Assembly (NCBI GenBank): GCA_934096945.1
Contig: CAKOND010000001.1
Coordinates: forward strand, 1-64,000
DNA length: 64,000 bases
Origin: an uncultured Bacilli bacterium
Lineage (GTDB): Bacteria > Bacillota_I > Bacilli_A > RF39 > UBA660
Direction: 5' to 3'
Numbering within the stretch: position 1 is the first letter of the stretch; each line of letters starts with the position of its first letter. The notes beneath the pieces were generated by a model. The model was not told the DNA's origin. It did not search any database and worked only from the letters and a program-made list of their open reading frames with translations. The translations under genes were made by a program, and so were the position numbers. Of the stretch, positions 17,307 to 25,767 are shown in pieces.

Positions 17307-19071
17307 TTTTACCCCTACTTTCTAAATACTTTTTTAAATTAATTGCCACAGCTTCAGGTATTATTAAAGACAACTCTTCAACTGATGCTTCCCCCATTTT
17401 TTTAACACTACCATATTTTTTAATAAGTTCTTTCTTTCTAACACTACCAATACCATCAATATTATCAAGTAAACTTCCAATAGAACCTTTATCACGTAAA
17501 GTCTTATGATAGTAAATCGTATACCTATGTACTTCATCTTGTATTCTAGTTAAATAATGAAAAACATCACTCATTCTAGGTATTTCAATTGCATTTAATG
17601 TATCACCATCAACAAGTTCATTAGTTCTATGATGATCATCTTTTCTAAGACCACAAACTTTAATATTTAGATGCAGTTCATCTAAAACACTCTTGCAAGC
17701 ATTTATTTGACTTACGCCACCATCAACAAGTATTAAATCTGGCATTTCGCCTTGTTCAATCATACATCTATAATATCTTCTGTAAACAACTTCTCTCATT
17801 GTATTATAATCATCATTTTTATCTACACTTACTTTATATTTACGATATTCTTTCTTAGCTGGTTTCCCATTTTTAAACACAACCATTCCAGATACCGCAT
17901 AAGTACCAAATAAATTTGAATTATCAAATGAATCTATTCTATTTAGAACTTTCATATTAAGTAGTTTTCTTAACTCATCATTAGCAAGTACACTTCTTTT
18001 TTCATCATTTTTAATCATTACAAGCTCTTGGTCGAGAGCAATTTTAGCATTTTCCTTAGCCATATTAAGTAAATTTTTCTTTTTACCTTTTTCAGGAACT
18101 ACAACTTTAGTACCTAAAATATTACCGATAATTTCTGTATTCAAGTCTTTTTCCACTAAAAGTTCTTTAGGTATTTCATGTCTTTCATAAAATTTCAAAA
18201 TATATGAATTAACTTCATCTAAAATATCACTCATTAAGTAGAATTTATCATTATTTCCACCCACTATTTTACCATTTCTAACAAATAGTATTTGGACAGA
18301 TACAATACCTTCATCAAGATAATATGATATTACATCTCTATTTATATAATCATGAAGTTCAACCTTTTGTTTATCAAGAACTACTTTAATATAATCAAGT
18401 TCTTTTTTTAGTTCTAAAGCAGCTTCAAAATTAAGCATATTACTAAATGTATTAATCTTTTCCATTATTTTATCAATTAATATTTTATCATTACCCCGTA
18501 AAAACTCTAAAATATCTTTTTCCATTTTATCTAAAGCTTCTTTATCGGTCTTTTTAGAGCAATAACCTAAACACTCACCAATGTGAAAATATAAACAAAC
18601 GTCCTTAGGCATTCCTTCACATTTTTTCAAAGGATATAATCTATTTATTAAATTAACGATCTTTCTAGCAGCATAAGCATTCGGATAAGGTCCAAATAAA
18701 AGCTTTTTATCTTTTCTTTTAACACTTAAATACCTAGATACTTTAAGTTTTGGATAAGGTTTACTTATGTATTCAATATAAGGGTATGATTTATCATCTT
18801 TAAGTAAAATATTATACTTTGGATCATATTCTTTAATTAAATTAAGTTCTAAAATAAATGCCTCTTGCTCAGTTGATGTTGTAATATAAGTAAAATCCAC
18901 TACTTCACTAACCATTTTAGCAGTCTTTCCCGTAACATTACCTTTAAAATAACTATTTACTCTTTTATACAAATCTTTAGCTTTTCCAACATAAATAACT
19001 GTATTACTTATATTACGCATTTGATATGATCCTGGTAAATGAGGAATAGTTTTTAACTTTTCTTTTAACAT
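17287..19071 (-). CDS. uvrC: Excinuclease ABC subunit C
   Basis: Makes the dual incisions in nucleotide excision repair. About 594 residues: GIY-YIG nuclease at the N-terminus (PHLPGSYQM then VIYVGKAKDLYKRVNSYF), a CxC-containing segment (DVCLYFHIGECLGYC), UVR motif near 200-235, the RNase H-like 3' incision domain (RIDSFDNSNLFGT, DLILVDGGVSQINA, and the DEVHRYTIYYHK segment), and C-terminal helix-hairpin-helix (IDGIGSVRKKELIKKYGSVKKM). The ATG before LKEKLKT was chosen because ATGGAGGC, four codons earlier, serves as its ribosome binding site. Confidence 0.96.
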   Translation of the reverse strand: MLKEKLKTIPHLPGSYQMRNISNTVIYVGKAKDLYKRVNSYFKGNVTGKTAKMVSEVVDFTYITTSTEQEAFILELNLIKEYDPKYNILLKDDKSYPYIEYISKPYPKLKVSRYLSVKRKDKKLLFGPYPNAYAARKIVNLINRLYPLKKCEGMPKDVCLYFHIGECLGYCSKKTDKEALDKMEKDILEFLRGNDKILIDKIMEKINTFSNMLNFEAALELKKELDYIKVVLDKQKVELHDYINRDVISYYLDEGIVSVQILFVRNGKIVGGNNDKFYLMSDILDEVNSYILKFYERHEIPKELLVEKDLNTEIIGNILGTKVVVPEKGKKKNLLNMAKENAKIALDQELVMIKNDEKRSVLANDELRKLLNMKVLNRIDSFDNSNLFGTYAVSGMVVFKNGKPAKKEYRKYKVSVDKNDDYNTMREVVYRRYYRCMIEQGEMPDLILVDGGVSQINACKSVLDELHLNIKVCGLRKDDHHRTNELVDGDTLNAIEIPRMSDVFHYLTRIQDEVHRYTIYYHKTLRDKGSIGSLLDNIDGIGSVRKKELIKKYGSVKKMGEASVEELSLIIPEAVAINLKKYLESRGKSDTNKE

Positions 19072-19147
19072 AAGTGCCTCCATAAATATATTATACTACA
19101 AATTTTGACAATTTTACGATATAATTATTACATGAAAGGAAAATTTT

Positions 19148-19495
19148 ATGAAATTAATAAAAACAAATAAAGAAGAAATAAAAAAATCTAAATTTATAGC
19201 TTATTTTTATGAACTTAATGATATTAGCGATATAAAAACAATAATAGATGAACTTAGAAAAGAACATAAAAAAGCCAAACACATTGTTTACGCCTATAAA
19301 TTTGGAAATACTGCAGGTAAAACTGATGATAAAGAGCCTTCTGGTACAGCAGGACTACCTTTATATAATCTTTTAGAAGCAAATAACTTAAATAACAAAA
19401 TGATCGTTGTTGTAAGATACTTCGGAGGGATAAAACTAGGTGCTGGGCCTTTATTAAGGACATACAAAAATGCTGGAGTTAGTGTAATTAACTAA
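19148..19495 (+). CDS. IMPACT/YigZ-family protein, single-domain form
   Basis: 115 residues that match only the N-terminal IMPACT (UPF0029) domain: KKSKFIAYF, then the signature stretch AGKTDDKEPSGTAGLPLYNLL (with KH and AY before it) and VVRYFGGIKLGAGPLLRTY. Full YigZ proteins have a second ferredoxin-like domain and about 200 residues, which is missing here. The sequence stops at VSVIN inside the terminator stem, so the short form looks stable rather than recently cut. A role in translation or stress has been proposed for the family; nothing more specific can be said. Divergent from uvrC with AAAGGA before the ATG. Confidence 0.85.
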   Translation: MKLIKTNKEEIKKSKFIAYFYELNDISDIKTIIDELRKEHKKAKHIVYAYKFGNTAGKTDDKEPSGTAGLPLYNLLEANNLNNKMIVVVRYFGGIKLGAGPLLRTYKNAGVSVIN

Positions 19496-19507
19496 CTCCA
19501 GTTTTTA
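19473..19507. terminator. Terminator between the YigZ-like gene and trxA
   Basis: CTGGAGTTAGT, loop, ACTAACTCCAG, then TTTTTATTTT on the plus strand. The stem contains the stop codon of the YigZ-like gene; trxA ends just beyond. Confidence 0.88.
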
Positions 19508-19792
19508 TTTTATGAATTCAAGCAATTCTTCCTTAGTTTTAAAGCCAATACTTTTCTTTATTTCATTACCTTTATCAAATATTATAAGTGTTGGAATACT
19601 CATAACCCCATATTTATTAGATATATTTTGAAATAAATCAACATTTACTTTCAATATATCTACGTCTTCAATTTCTTCAAGTATAGTCCCTAGTCTTTTA
19701 CAAGGCCCACACCAATCAGCATAGAAATCAACTAAAACTTTACTTTGAATTAGACTATTAAAATCTTCTTCTTTTTCCAAATATTTAATCAT
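19505..19792 (-). CDS. trxA: Thioredoxin
   Basis: 95-residue thioredoxin fold: DFYADWCGPCKRL (active-site WCGPC near 27-32), the cis-Pro loop MSIPTLIIF near 70, and the final Gly near 80. Slightly shorter than the usual 104-108 residues, the loss being at the N-terminus. It reduces disulfides in the cytoplasm. It follows a CvpA-family gene by four bases on the same strand, so the two are co-transcribed. Confidence 0.93.
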   Translation of the reverse strand: MIKYLEKEEDFNSLIQSKVLVDFYADWCGPCKRLGTILEEIEDVDILKVNVDLFQNISNKYGVMSIPTLIIFDKGNEIKKSIGFKTKEELLEFIK

Positions 19793-19796
19793 ATAA

Positions 19797-20498
19797 TCAC
19801 CTATTTAATTCTATTTCACTATCAAACTCAATTTTCCTATTATCTATTAATTTTTGTGCTTCTTCAACAGTTATAACTTTCCAATAGATTAATTGATGAA
19901 GAACTTGATAATTAGCATCAGAACGATTCGAATCTTCTTTTAAAGAATTAACAATCTTATTAATATCTTCTAAAGCAAGAGTTGTACTCGTAGTCATTCT
20001 TCCAATAAATGGTGCTCTTTCAAGTAAAATAATAGCAAGTTTACTATCCATAACATATTTTTCTGTCGGAGCTAAATGTAAAAATACAAAAGATACTAGA
20101 AAAGCAACTATAATACCTTCGATTAATCCTAGTAAAGCCCCAAGAATTTTAGATGGTATAGCAAGAACAATAGTAAGTTTTAATAATTTTTCAATTAAAC
20201 CAGATAAAGTAAGTAAAATGTTAAGTATACAATATAAAATAACAAATACTACTATAAAAGATATCATCTCATACATTAAAATATTTATTGATGTTATACC
20301 TTCAAAAACCCCACCAAAATTAAAAAATGGTAATTTTTCCATCAAGAAGTTAGCAATAATATCTTTTAAAACAAAAGACACAACTAACACAGCAATCGTT
20401 CCAATTAAAGAAACACCAGTTTTAATAACCCCTCTCTTCAACCCCAAGACTACGTAAAATAATACAATCAATATTATTACGGCACTCATTATATTCAT
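19797..20498 (-). CDS. CvpA-family membrane protein
   Basis: 233 residues: four membrane helices in the first 160 (AVIILIVLFYVVLGLKRGVIKTGVSLIGTIAVLVVSF, then others), with the conserved G-x-x-R-G near 20 and the Gly-rich ILGALLGLIEGIIVAFLV helix. The rest is a soluble, acidic C-terminal tail. This is the pattern of CvpA/YshB proteins, named for colicin V production and linked to envelope functions. Upstream of trxA in one transcript. The exact role is unknown. Confidence 0.85.
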   Translation of the reverse strand: MNIMSAVIILIVLFYVVLGLKRGVIKTGVSLIGTIAVLVVSFVLKDIIANFLMEKLPFFNFGGVFEGITSINILMYEMISFIVVFVILYCILNILLTLSGLIEKLLKLTIVLAIPSKILGALLGLIEGIIVAFLVSFVFLHLAPTEKYVMDSKLAIILLERAPFIGRMTTSTTLALEDINKIVNSLKEDSNRSDANYQVLHQLIYWKVITVEEAQKLIDNRKIEFDSEIELNR

Positions 20499-20606
20499 TT
20501 TCTACTCTCCTTACATTAATTATATTATAAATATTAACAAAAATAAAGACAAATATTATTATTTTTAAAAAAAATATGTTAAAATATAAAAGAAAGGAAG
20601 AATATT

Positions 20607-21533
20607 ATGACAATAGTTTTTAAAGTAAGTGACAATGTAAAATCCAAAATGATAAAGTACTATGAGGATTTAAAAAGAGATAAAACACCTCCATACGCAT
20701 TATTTCAAGCTGAAGAAGGAGGAACAATCATAACTTTATATGAATCAGGAAAAGCAATGTTTCAGGGAATTTCTGCAGATATTGATGCAAATATCTGGAT
20801 TGATATGGAAAAAAAATTTAATGGAAGAATCATAGACACTAAAACTGGAAAAGATAAAAATGCAAAAAAGGATGAAAAGAAAACATTTAATTATGATAAA
20901 TATTCAACCATAGGTTCTGATGAAGTTGGAACTGGTGATTACTTCGGACCAATCGTAGTATGTGCAACATTCGTATCAACTGATAATGTAAAATACCTAC
21001 ATGACTTAAAAGTAACAGACTCAAAGAAAATAACAGATGAATACAATAAACAAATAGCACCAAAAATTATGGAAAAGATTCCTTACTCAGCATTTGTTCT
21101 AACTAATAAGGAATATAACAATCTAAATCATGAAAATGTTAACATGAACAAAATAAAAGCAATACTTCATAATAAAGTATTACTAAATCTAGTAGAAAAA
21201 CAATATCCATACGATAAAATTGTTGTGGATCAATTTACACCACCAAAAAATTACTTTGGATATTTAACAGATACTCCTAAAAAAGTTACAGATATAACAT
21301 TTACACCAAAAGCTGAAGAACAATGCTTAAGCGTAGCATGTGCATCAATTATAAGCAGATATATATTCTTACGAGAAATGTATAAAATGAGTAAAGAACT
21401 AGGAAAAGAAATTCCAAAAGGAGCAGGAACAAATGTAGATGAATTTGTTCAAAAATTGGTAAATGATAAAGGCAAAGATATCCTAAACAACTATGTAAAA
21501 TTAAACTTCAAAAATACTCAAAAAATTAAATAG
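20607..21533 (+). CDS. rnhC: Ribonuclease HIII
   Basis: 308 residues. The N-terminal TBP-like substrate-binding domain (about 1-85; YEDLKRDKTPPYALFQAEEGGTIITLYESGK) precedes the RNase H2/H3 catalytic domain. The latter begins IGSDEVGTGDYFGPIV near 101-116, with the D-E pair of the RNase HII/HIII active site, continues with LKVTDSKKI, and has KIVVDQF and the C-terminal Asp (AGTNVDEFV). It removes RNA from RNA/DNA hybrids. Own promoter region, GAAAGGAAG before the ATG, and a strong terminator after it. Confidence 0.96.
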   Translation: MTIVFKVSDNVKSKMIKYYEDLKRDKTPPYALFQAEEGGTIITLYESGKAMFQGISADIDANIWIDMEKKFNGRIIDTKTGKDKNAKKDEKKTFNYDKYSTIGSDEVGTGDYFGPIVVCATFVSTDNVKYLHDLKVTDSKKITDEYNKQIAPKIMEKIPYSAFVLTNKEYNNLNHENVNMNKIKAILHNKVLLNLVEKQYPYDKIVVDQFTPPKNYFGYLTDTPKKVTDITFTPKAEEQCLSVACASIISRYIFLREMYKMSKELGKEIPKGAGTNVDEFVQKLVNDKGKDILNNYVKLNFKNTQKIK

Positions 21534-21537
21534 ATAA

Positions 21538-21570
21538 AACTGGTAAAGGCATTCTTTACCAGTTATTTTT
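21538..21570 (+). terminator. Terminator of rnhC
   Basis: AACTGGTAAAG, loop GCATT, CTTTACCAGTT, then ATTTTTAA: an 11-bp perfect stem. Confidence 0.9.
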
Positions 21571-21930
21571 AATTTATCAAAATTGGATTAATAGATGTGC
21601 CTGTTCCTCCGGCATAGTTGATGTCTGTTTTAAAATAAAATACCGGGTGAACGCCAATTTTTCATCTACATCAAAACTACCAACATTACCAATAATAGTC
21701 ACATAGTAAACCATACTCGAATTTTGTGCATCACGGGAAATTGTCCAGTTAGAAGAATTTAAATACAACCAATTTATGGATGTTATCGTTACTCCATTGT
21801 CATAGTTATCTTTATAATTATATAACTTTTTGCGCTATATTCTGCTTTACCATCCGTTGTATTTGTTGTTACATTTAAATTTGCTGATCGCGGGTCTCCC
21901 CCTTGAGCTGTAAAGTATCTATCAACATTT
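21569..21930 (-). pseudogene. Broken copy of the surface protein encoded at 34928-36514
   Basis: In three frames the minus strand reads NVTTNTTDGKAEYSAK, then NWLYLNSSNWTISRDAQNSS, and at the end GVHPVFYFKTDINYAGGTGT with an SINPILIN terminus. The intact protein at 34928-36514 has VTTNTTDGKTEYSAK, NWMYMGFYDWTISR, GCRPSFSLLSSTTYVSGSGS and an ending in NDPMVIN in the same order. The middle (about 20 residues from IGLMYVSDYGFA) is deleted and at least two frameshifts separate the blocks. The longest single frame is 63 codons and is not a real gene. It is the C-terminal half of an otherwise lost paralogue. Confidence 0.75.
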
Positions 21931-22012
21931 TAACTACCACACTATACACAATTATTATATTTATATATTTTTCGTTAGTCAATATCTCACAAACTCGTTT
22001 TACAGCCAAAAC

Positions 22013-22044
22013 AAAAAAATATCAAAAGCATTAGCTTTCGATAT
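22013..22044 (-). terminator. Terminator of the 22847-22048 gene pair
   Basis: On the minus strand ATATCGAAAGC, loop, GCTTTTGATAT (one wobble), then TTTTTTG. Confidence 0.8.
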
Positions 22045-22047
22045 TAA

Positions 22048-22839
22048 TTAATTTTGTTCACTCGATACCCAATAATAACTATCTCCATCTTTTTGAAATG
22101 TATGCTTATATACTGTACCATATTTCTTCATAAAATTATAATCTATATCCTTTTTAGAATCATATTGTTTTGTGCATTTATCATTCTTATCATTAGTCAT
22201 AAAACTTTCATAACATTCATCATTTATAACTCTTACAAAATAATCGTATATAATTAGTTTATCATTCTTTTTATAAGAATTTTTTATAGTTCTATAAGTA
22301 TGAGGTTCAGCCCCAAGAATATATGTGTATTTTTCAGACAAACCACAATAATATGAATCATCACTAAAATAACATATACTTACATTATCAAGCTTAAAAC
22401 TTTCATCAGTTTTAAGTTTCTCCCCAAATAATTTTTTATATTGTTTATGTACCTCATCTTTAGATATCTTAGAAACAGTACATATATCTCCTTCATAATT
22501 ATCTATAGCAAATACTAAATCATCTTTTAAAGTACAAGTATTGCTTTTTTTATTCTTATCAAGTTTAACTTCTTCGCCTTTGACATCTAAAAGAGCATAA
22601 GATAAACATATTTTAGTAGTATTATCTAAAGTATCTTTTGTAACTTTATCTTTACTATACATTACAAGTCCATTACATTTTTCTAAATCTTTATTACTCA
22701 CATATTGATATGCATTTGTAACAATACTATTTTTAGAATTAATAGGTAAGCCTTTCTTTATAAGAAGTATTAATATAACAATTATTAAAATTACAATAAC
22801 TATACTTAAAAATACAATTAACTTATCTTTCTTTTTCAT
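22048..22839 (-). CDS. Membrane-anchored extracytoplasmic protein, unknown function
   Basis: 263 residues: short basic start (MKKKDK), one long membrane helix (LIVFLSIVIVILIIVILILLI), then a polar, Lys/Asp/Tyr-rich outer domain with seven or eight cysteines that could form disulfides (CNGL, TKICL, NTCTLK, GDICTV, ISICYF-like, YYCGL, DECYE, DKCTK). No enzyme motif is visible. The start was placed at the ATG after AGAGGTTTT, not at the ATG 20 codons earlier that overlaps the upstream gene. Seven bases after an XRE-regulator gene, so probably controlled with it. Confidence 0.7.
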   Translation of the reverse strand: MKKKDKLIVFLSIVIVILIIVILILLIKKGLPINSKNSIVTNAYQYVSNKDLEKCNGLVMYSKDKVTKDTLDNTTKICLSYALLDVKGEEVKLDKNKKSNTCTLKDDLVFAIDNYEGDICTVSKISKDEVHKQYKKLFGEKLKTDESFKLDNVSICYFSDDSYYCGLSEKYTYILGAEPHTYRTIKNSYKKNDKLIIYDYFVRVINDECYESFMTNDKNDKCTKQYDSKKDIDYNFMKKYGTVYKHTFQKDGDSYYWVSSEQN

Positions 22840-22846
22840 AAAACCT

Positions 22847-23617
22847 CTACACTTTTCTAGTTTGAATCTCTGCCATTTTCTCAAATACTTCTGATGCATT
22901 TTCTGTATTTATATCATCATATCCAAGTTCCCTTAAAGCTTGAATCTTAACTGTACTAAGTTGTTGAGTTCTAGTTAATTTTTCTTCATTTTTTTGTTCT
23001 ATTTCTTGAATAAACTTTTTATGACATTCAGCAAGTTTACTTTTAGATGCTCCCCCATTATTATAAAGAGTTAATGCTGAATAAAGTATTCCTTCAAAAA
23101 TAAATTGTTTATCTTCATCAAACTTATATTCTTCAGGTTTAATAAAACAATTTGACTTAGCCATATAACCCATTATATATTTAATTTCAGGAACATTATC
23201 CATAGATTGAAGCATATAATACATATACTTAATAGCACTACTTGCTTCTACATCATTACCATCTAATTTTTCTTTAAGCAAGAAAATAAAATCATTGAAT
23301 AATTGTTTATTATCTTTAGTAAGACCATTCATATCTATATAGGCTTCAATATTATTAGTTTGCTTTATAGCATTATTAAGTCTCTTTTCAACTTCCATTA
23401 AATAATTAGTATCTACTACTATTGAATCAATACTTTTTTTACTAGCATCTTTAACATCTAAAAGTTGTAAAAGTAATACTTTCTTTTCTTTAGGCCATTT
23501 ATCTAAACTATCTAAAACTAAATAGTTATATACCATCTGACGGCTTACTCCCAAATATTTTGCAAGTTTTACTTTAGAAAGCCCTAATTCTTGTAATAAT
23601 TCATTTAATCTATCCAT
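22847..23617 (-). CDS. XRE-family HTH regulator with long C-terminal domain
   Basis: 256 residues. The N-terminus RLNELLQELGLSKVKLAKYLGVSRQMVYNYL is a clear Cro/C1-type HTH (about 3-60). The following 190 residues are helical and acidic with no known motif, perhaps for oligomerisation or ligand sensing. The ATG at 23617 was chosen because AAAGGTAG precedes it. It is co-transcribed with the membrane-anchored protein downstream. The HTH sequence has Y-N-Y-L in place of the common T-I-S-R helix end, as in other members with SRQMVYNYL. Confidence 0.8.
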   Translation of the reverse strand: MDRLNELLQELGLSKVKLAKYLGVSRQMVYNYLVLDSLDKWPKEKKVLLLQLLDVKDASKKSIDSIVVDTNYLMEVEKRLNNAIKQTNNIEAYIDMNGLTKDNKQLFNDFIFLLKEKLDGNDVEASSAIKYMYYMLQSMDNVPEIKYIMGYMAKSNCFIKPEEYKFDEDKQFIFEGILYSALTLYNNGGASKSKLAECHKKFIQEIEQKNEEKLTRTQQLSTVKIQALRELGYDDINTENASEVFEKMAEIQTRKV

Positions 23618-23680
23618 TTTTTCACTACCTTTTCTAACTTTACACATCAATTATACATAACTTAACACTAAAAATCAAGA

Positions 23681-24793
23681 TTAATTGTGTAAATACCATA
23701 AATATTCATCATTATTTTTAATTTCGTCAATAAAACCACAACCAAGACATTCTTCACCAAGATATAAAACGCATGCTTGACCCGGAGTAACAGCCTTAAC
23801 TTTCTCAGGATATTTAACTCTAATTTTGCCATCTTCCAAGTATTCTAATTCAACCGCATGATCTTGATCTCGATATCTAAACTTTGCTGTACAAAATGTA
23901 GGTCTTAAACTACTAATAAAATTAACATTATCTATAGTGCATTCATCGCTCATTAAATATTTATTATCTTCACCAAAAGCTACGTATAATATATTTTTTT
24001 CCACATTCTTACCACATACATAATGTCTTTCTAGATTTCCACTTATGCCTACATTTCTTCTTTGCCCAATCGTATAATTCATAAGGCCTGTATGTCTTCC
24101 AATAACTTCTTTAGTATCAACATCAACAATGTCACCAGGATTAGGTCTTAAATAATTTTCAATAAACTTTTGATAGTTTCTCTCACCTATAAAACAAATA
24201 CCAGTAGAATCTTTTTTATGAGCAACATTCAAATTGTTTTCTTCTGCTATCTTTCTAATTTCAGGTTTTGTATAATCTCCAACTGGGAACAAAACATTCT
24301 TTAAAGCTTCTTTTTTAACATCTGCTAAAAAATAAGTTTGATCTTTATTTAAATCAACTGCCCTTTTAAGTTTGCCATCTTCCATTCTTGCATAATGACC
24401 TGTAGCTATATAATCAGCCCCTAATCTTTTAGCTTCTTTAATAAATAAATCAAATTTAATAAATTTATTACATAACATATCTGGATTTGGTGTTCTTCCC
24501 TTTTTTAGTTCTTCCAAAAAGTAAGTAAACACATAATCCCAATATTCTTTAATAAAATCTATTCTATGAAGCTTAATACCTAATTTGTTACATAACTCTA
24601 AAGCGTCATTATAATCTTTTTCTTGAGGACATATATCATTAAAATCATTTGGATTTCCTAAAAAATCATTATTAATATTACTATCCCAATTACGCATAAA
24701 AAGTCCTTCAACATCATAACCCTCTTTTTGTAAAAGAAGAGCACCTACTGCAGAGTCAACTCCCCCAGATATTCCAATAATTACTTTTTCCAT
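23681..24793 (-). CDS. mnmA: tRNA-specific 2-thiouridylase MnmA
   Basis: Makes the 2-thio group of s2U34 in tRNA-Lys, Glu and Gln. About 370 residues: PP-loop ATPase at the start (VIIGISGGVDSA), catalytic Cys in PDMLCNKFIKF (near 103), DQTYFLADV, and the second catalytic Cys in STGICFIGER (near 200), then the C-terminal beta domains with TPGQACVLY. The upstream GTGATG can pair with the 3' end of 16S rRNA, so the ATG after it (24793) is preferred to the one at 24802. A TATAAT lies about 15 bases upstream, giving a very short leader. Confidence 0.96.
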   Translation of the reverse strand: MEKVIIGISGGVDSAVGALLLQKEGYDVEGLFMRNWDSNINNDFLGNPNDFNDICPQEKDYNDALELCNKLGIKLHRIDFIKEYWDYVFTYFLEELKKGRTPNPDMLCNKFIKFDLFIKEAKRLGADYIATGHYARMEDGKLKRAVDLNKDQTYFLADVKKEALKNVLFPVGDYTKPEIRKIAEENNLNVAHKKDSTGICFIGERNYQKFIENYLRPNPGDIVDVDTKEVIGRHTGLMNYTIGQRRNVGISGNLERHYVCGKNVEKNILYVAFGEDNKYLMSDECTIDNVNFISSLRPTFCTAKFRYRDQDHAVELEYLEDGKIRVKYPEKVKAVTPGQACVLYLGEECLGCGFIDEIKNNDEYLWYLHN

Positions 24794-24816
24794 AAACATC
24801 ACGTAAATATTATAAC

Positions 24817-25392
24817 TTATTTTATTAGAAAATTAAAGATATTTATGAGTTTAACTCCCCCAAAATATAAAATTATATCACTAATCATAATAATACCAAT
24901 AAAAACTATACTCCTTTTCATAAACATAATTATAGACTCTTTATTACTTTTTTTATAAACTAAATAATCTATTACACATTTAACTATCTTAAATAAATTA
25001 ACACTAAATATAATAAATAATACTACAAATACTAATTTACTTATAATTACATATAATACTCCAAATAGCATTCCTTTAATACCAAATATACATGTAATAG
25101 AACTTATTATAAAACCTATGGTAAATCCATTATAAAACATAAAAAATATTACAAGTGGTCCTCCAATCAAAAAGATACTTAATATGAGTAATGTAGAAAG
25201 TATTACTAAATGTTGCATTAATATACTAATATTACTTGCATCAAAACTTTGTAAAAAGTTATTTATATTCAAAAACAATATTTCTTTCGTAGCTTCATCT
25301 AACATAATAACAAAAACTACTCCAGTTATAATACCTATAACTAAAACAATACCCATAAATAAATATAATTTCTTACTTAAGCTTGTCCACAT
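24817..25392 (-). CDS. spoIIM: SpoIIM-like (DUF95) membrane protein
   Basis: 191 residues with five membrane helices. The order (N-terminal helix, a loop with FLNINNFLQSF, then the helix pair GGPLVIFFMFYNGFTIGFIISS and the Gly-rich GIKGMLFGVLYVIISKLVFV) matches stage II sporulation protein M/DUF95 proteins. In spore-formers it is needed for peptidoglycan remodelling during engulfment, but homologues occur in non-sporulating bacteria. No other sporulation gene is visible in the window. GGTGAT before the ATG at 25392 sets the start. Confidence 0.75.
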   Translation of the reverse strand: MWTSLSKKLYLFMGIVLVIGIITGVVFVIMLDEATKEILFLNINNFLQSFDASNISILMQHLVILSTLLILSIFLIGGPLVIFFMFYNGFTIGFIISSITCIFGIKGMLFGVLYVIISKLVFVVLFIIFSVNLFKIVKCVIDYLVYKKSNKESIIMFMKRSIVFIGIIMISDIILYFGGVKLINIFNFLIK

Positions 25393-25475
25393 TTCTATCA
25401 CCACTTAATTATATTGCAAATTTATTAAAATTATGATAAATTATTTATATAAACAAAAGAAAGTGGTGAATTATT

Positions 25476-25562
25476 TTGAATAAAAAAGCTCAAAAAATCG
25501 TAGTTTGGATTATGCTTCTAATCATGGTAGCAAGTGTGATTGCAAGTTTCTTTATAATGTAA
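25476..25562 (+). CDS. Prli42-like stressosome-associated miniprotein
   Basis: A 28-residue peptide starting at TTG behind GTGGTGA: NKKAQKIVVWIMLLIMVASV then IASFFIM. A short N-terminus with two to three Lys, one membrane helix and the K-x-Q-K-I-V-V-x-x-M-L-L order resemble Prli42 (DUF4044) of Listeria and other Firmicutes, which anchors the stressosome to the membrane. It is below the usual size for gene callers. Divergent from the spoIIM-like gene. No stressosome gene is in the window, so function is inferred from family resemblance only. Confidence 0.7.
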   Translation: MNKKAQKIVVWIMLLIMVASVIASFFIM

Positions 25563-25593
25563 ACAACAGCTATACTTTAAAGCAAATAACTAT

Positions 25594-25622
25594 TTGACAA
25601 AAATAAATAGTTATGTTATTAT
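25594..25622 (+). promoter_or_regulatory. Promoter of small RNA 3
   Basis: TTGACA (25594-25599), 17-base spacer, TATTAT (25617-25622); six bases later AGCAAAG, identical to small RNAs 1 and 2. Confidence 0.8.
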
Positions 25623-25628
25623 GTATAC

Positions 25629-25737
25629 AGCAAAGAAAATTTGCATAAATTAAAATAGGAAACATTCAATTTGGTATGTTGAATGCCTGCCTTATATAAG
25701 TTACAGACATTTAGTCTTTGACTAAATATCTTTTTTT
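25629..25737 (+). ncRNA. Small RNA 3, third member of the AGCAAAG family
   Basis: Starts AGCAAAGAAAATTTGCAT, then an ATAAATTAAAAT linker nearly identical to that of small RNA 1, then a hairpin CATTCAA/TTGAATG (about 25661-25686) in the place of the CATCCA hairpin of RNA 1. It ends with terminator ATTTAGTC/GACTAAAT (25709-25727) and seven T. Lies between the Prli42-like gene and the convergent tig gene. No peptide gene faces it, so its target must be elsewhere if it acts as an antitoxin RNA. Confidence 0.75.
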
Positions 25738-25744
25738 ATGCAAA

Positions 25745-25766
25745 GAAAAAAGGCTTTCTCAAGCCT
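25745..25766 (-). terminator. Terminator of tig
   Basis: On the minus strand AGGCTT, loop GAGA, AAGCCT, then TTTTTC directly after the tig stop codon. Confidence 0.85.
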
Positions 25767-25767
25767 C

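Noticed and set aside
21577..21768. 63-codon frame as a gene
   Set aside because: It is a frameshifted piece of a surface-protein pseudogene.
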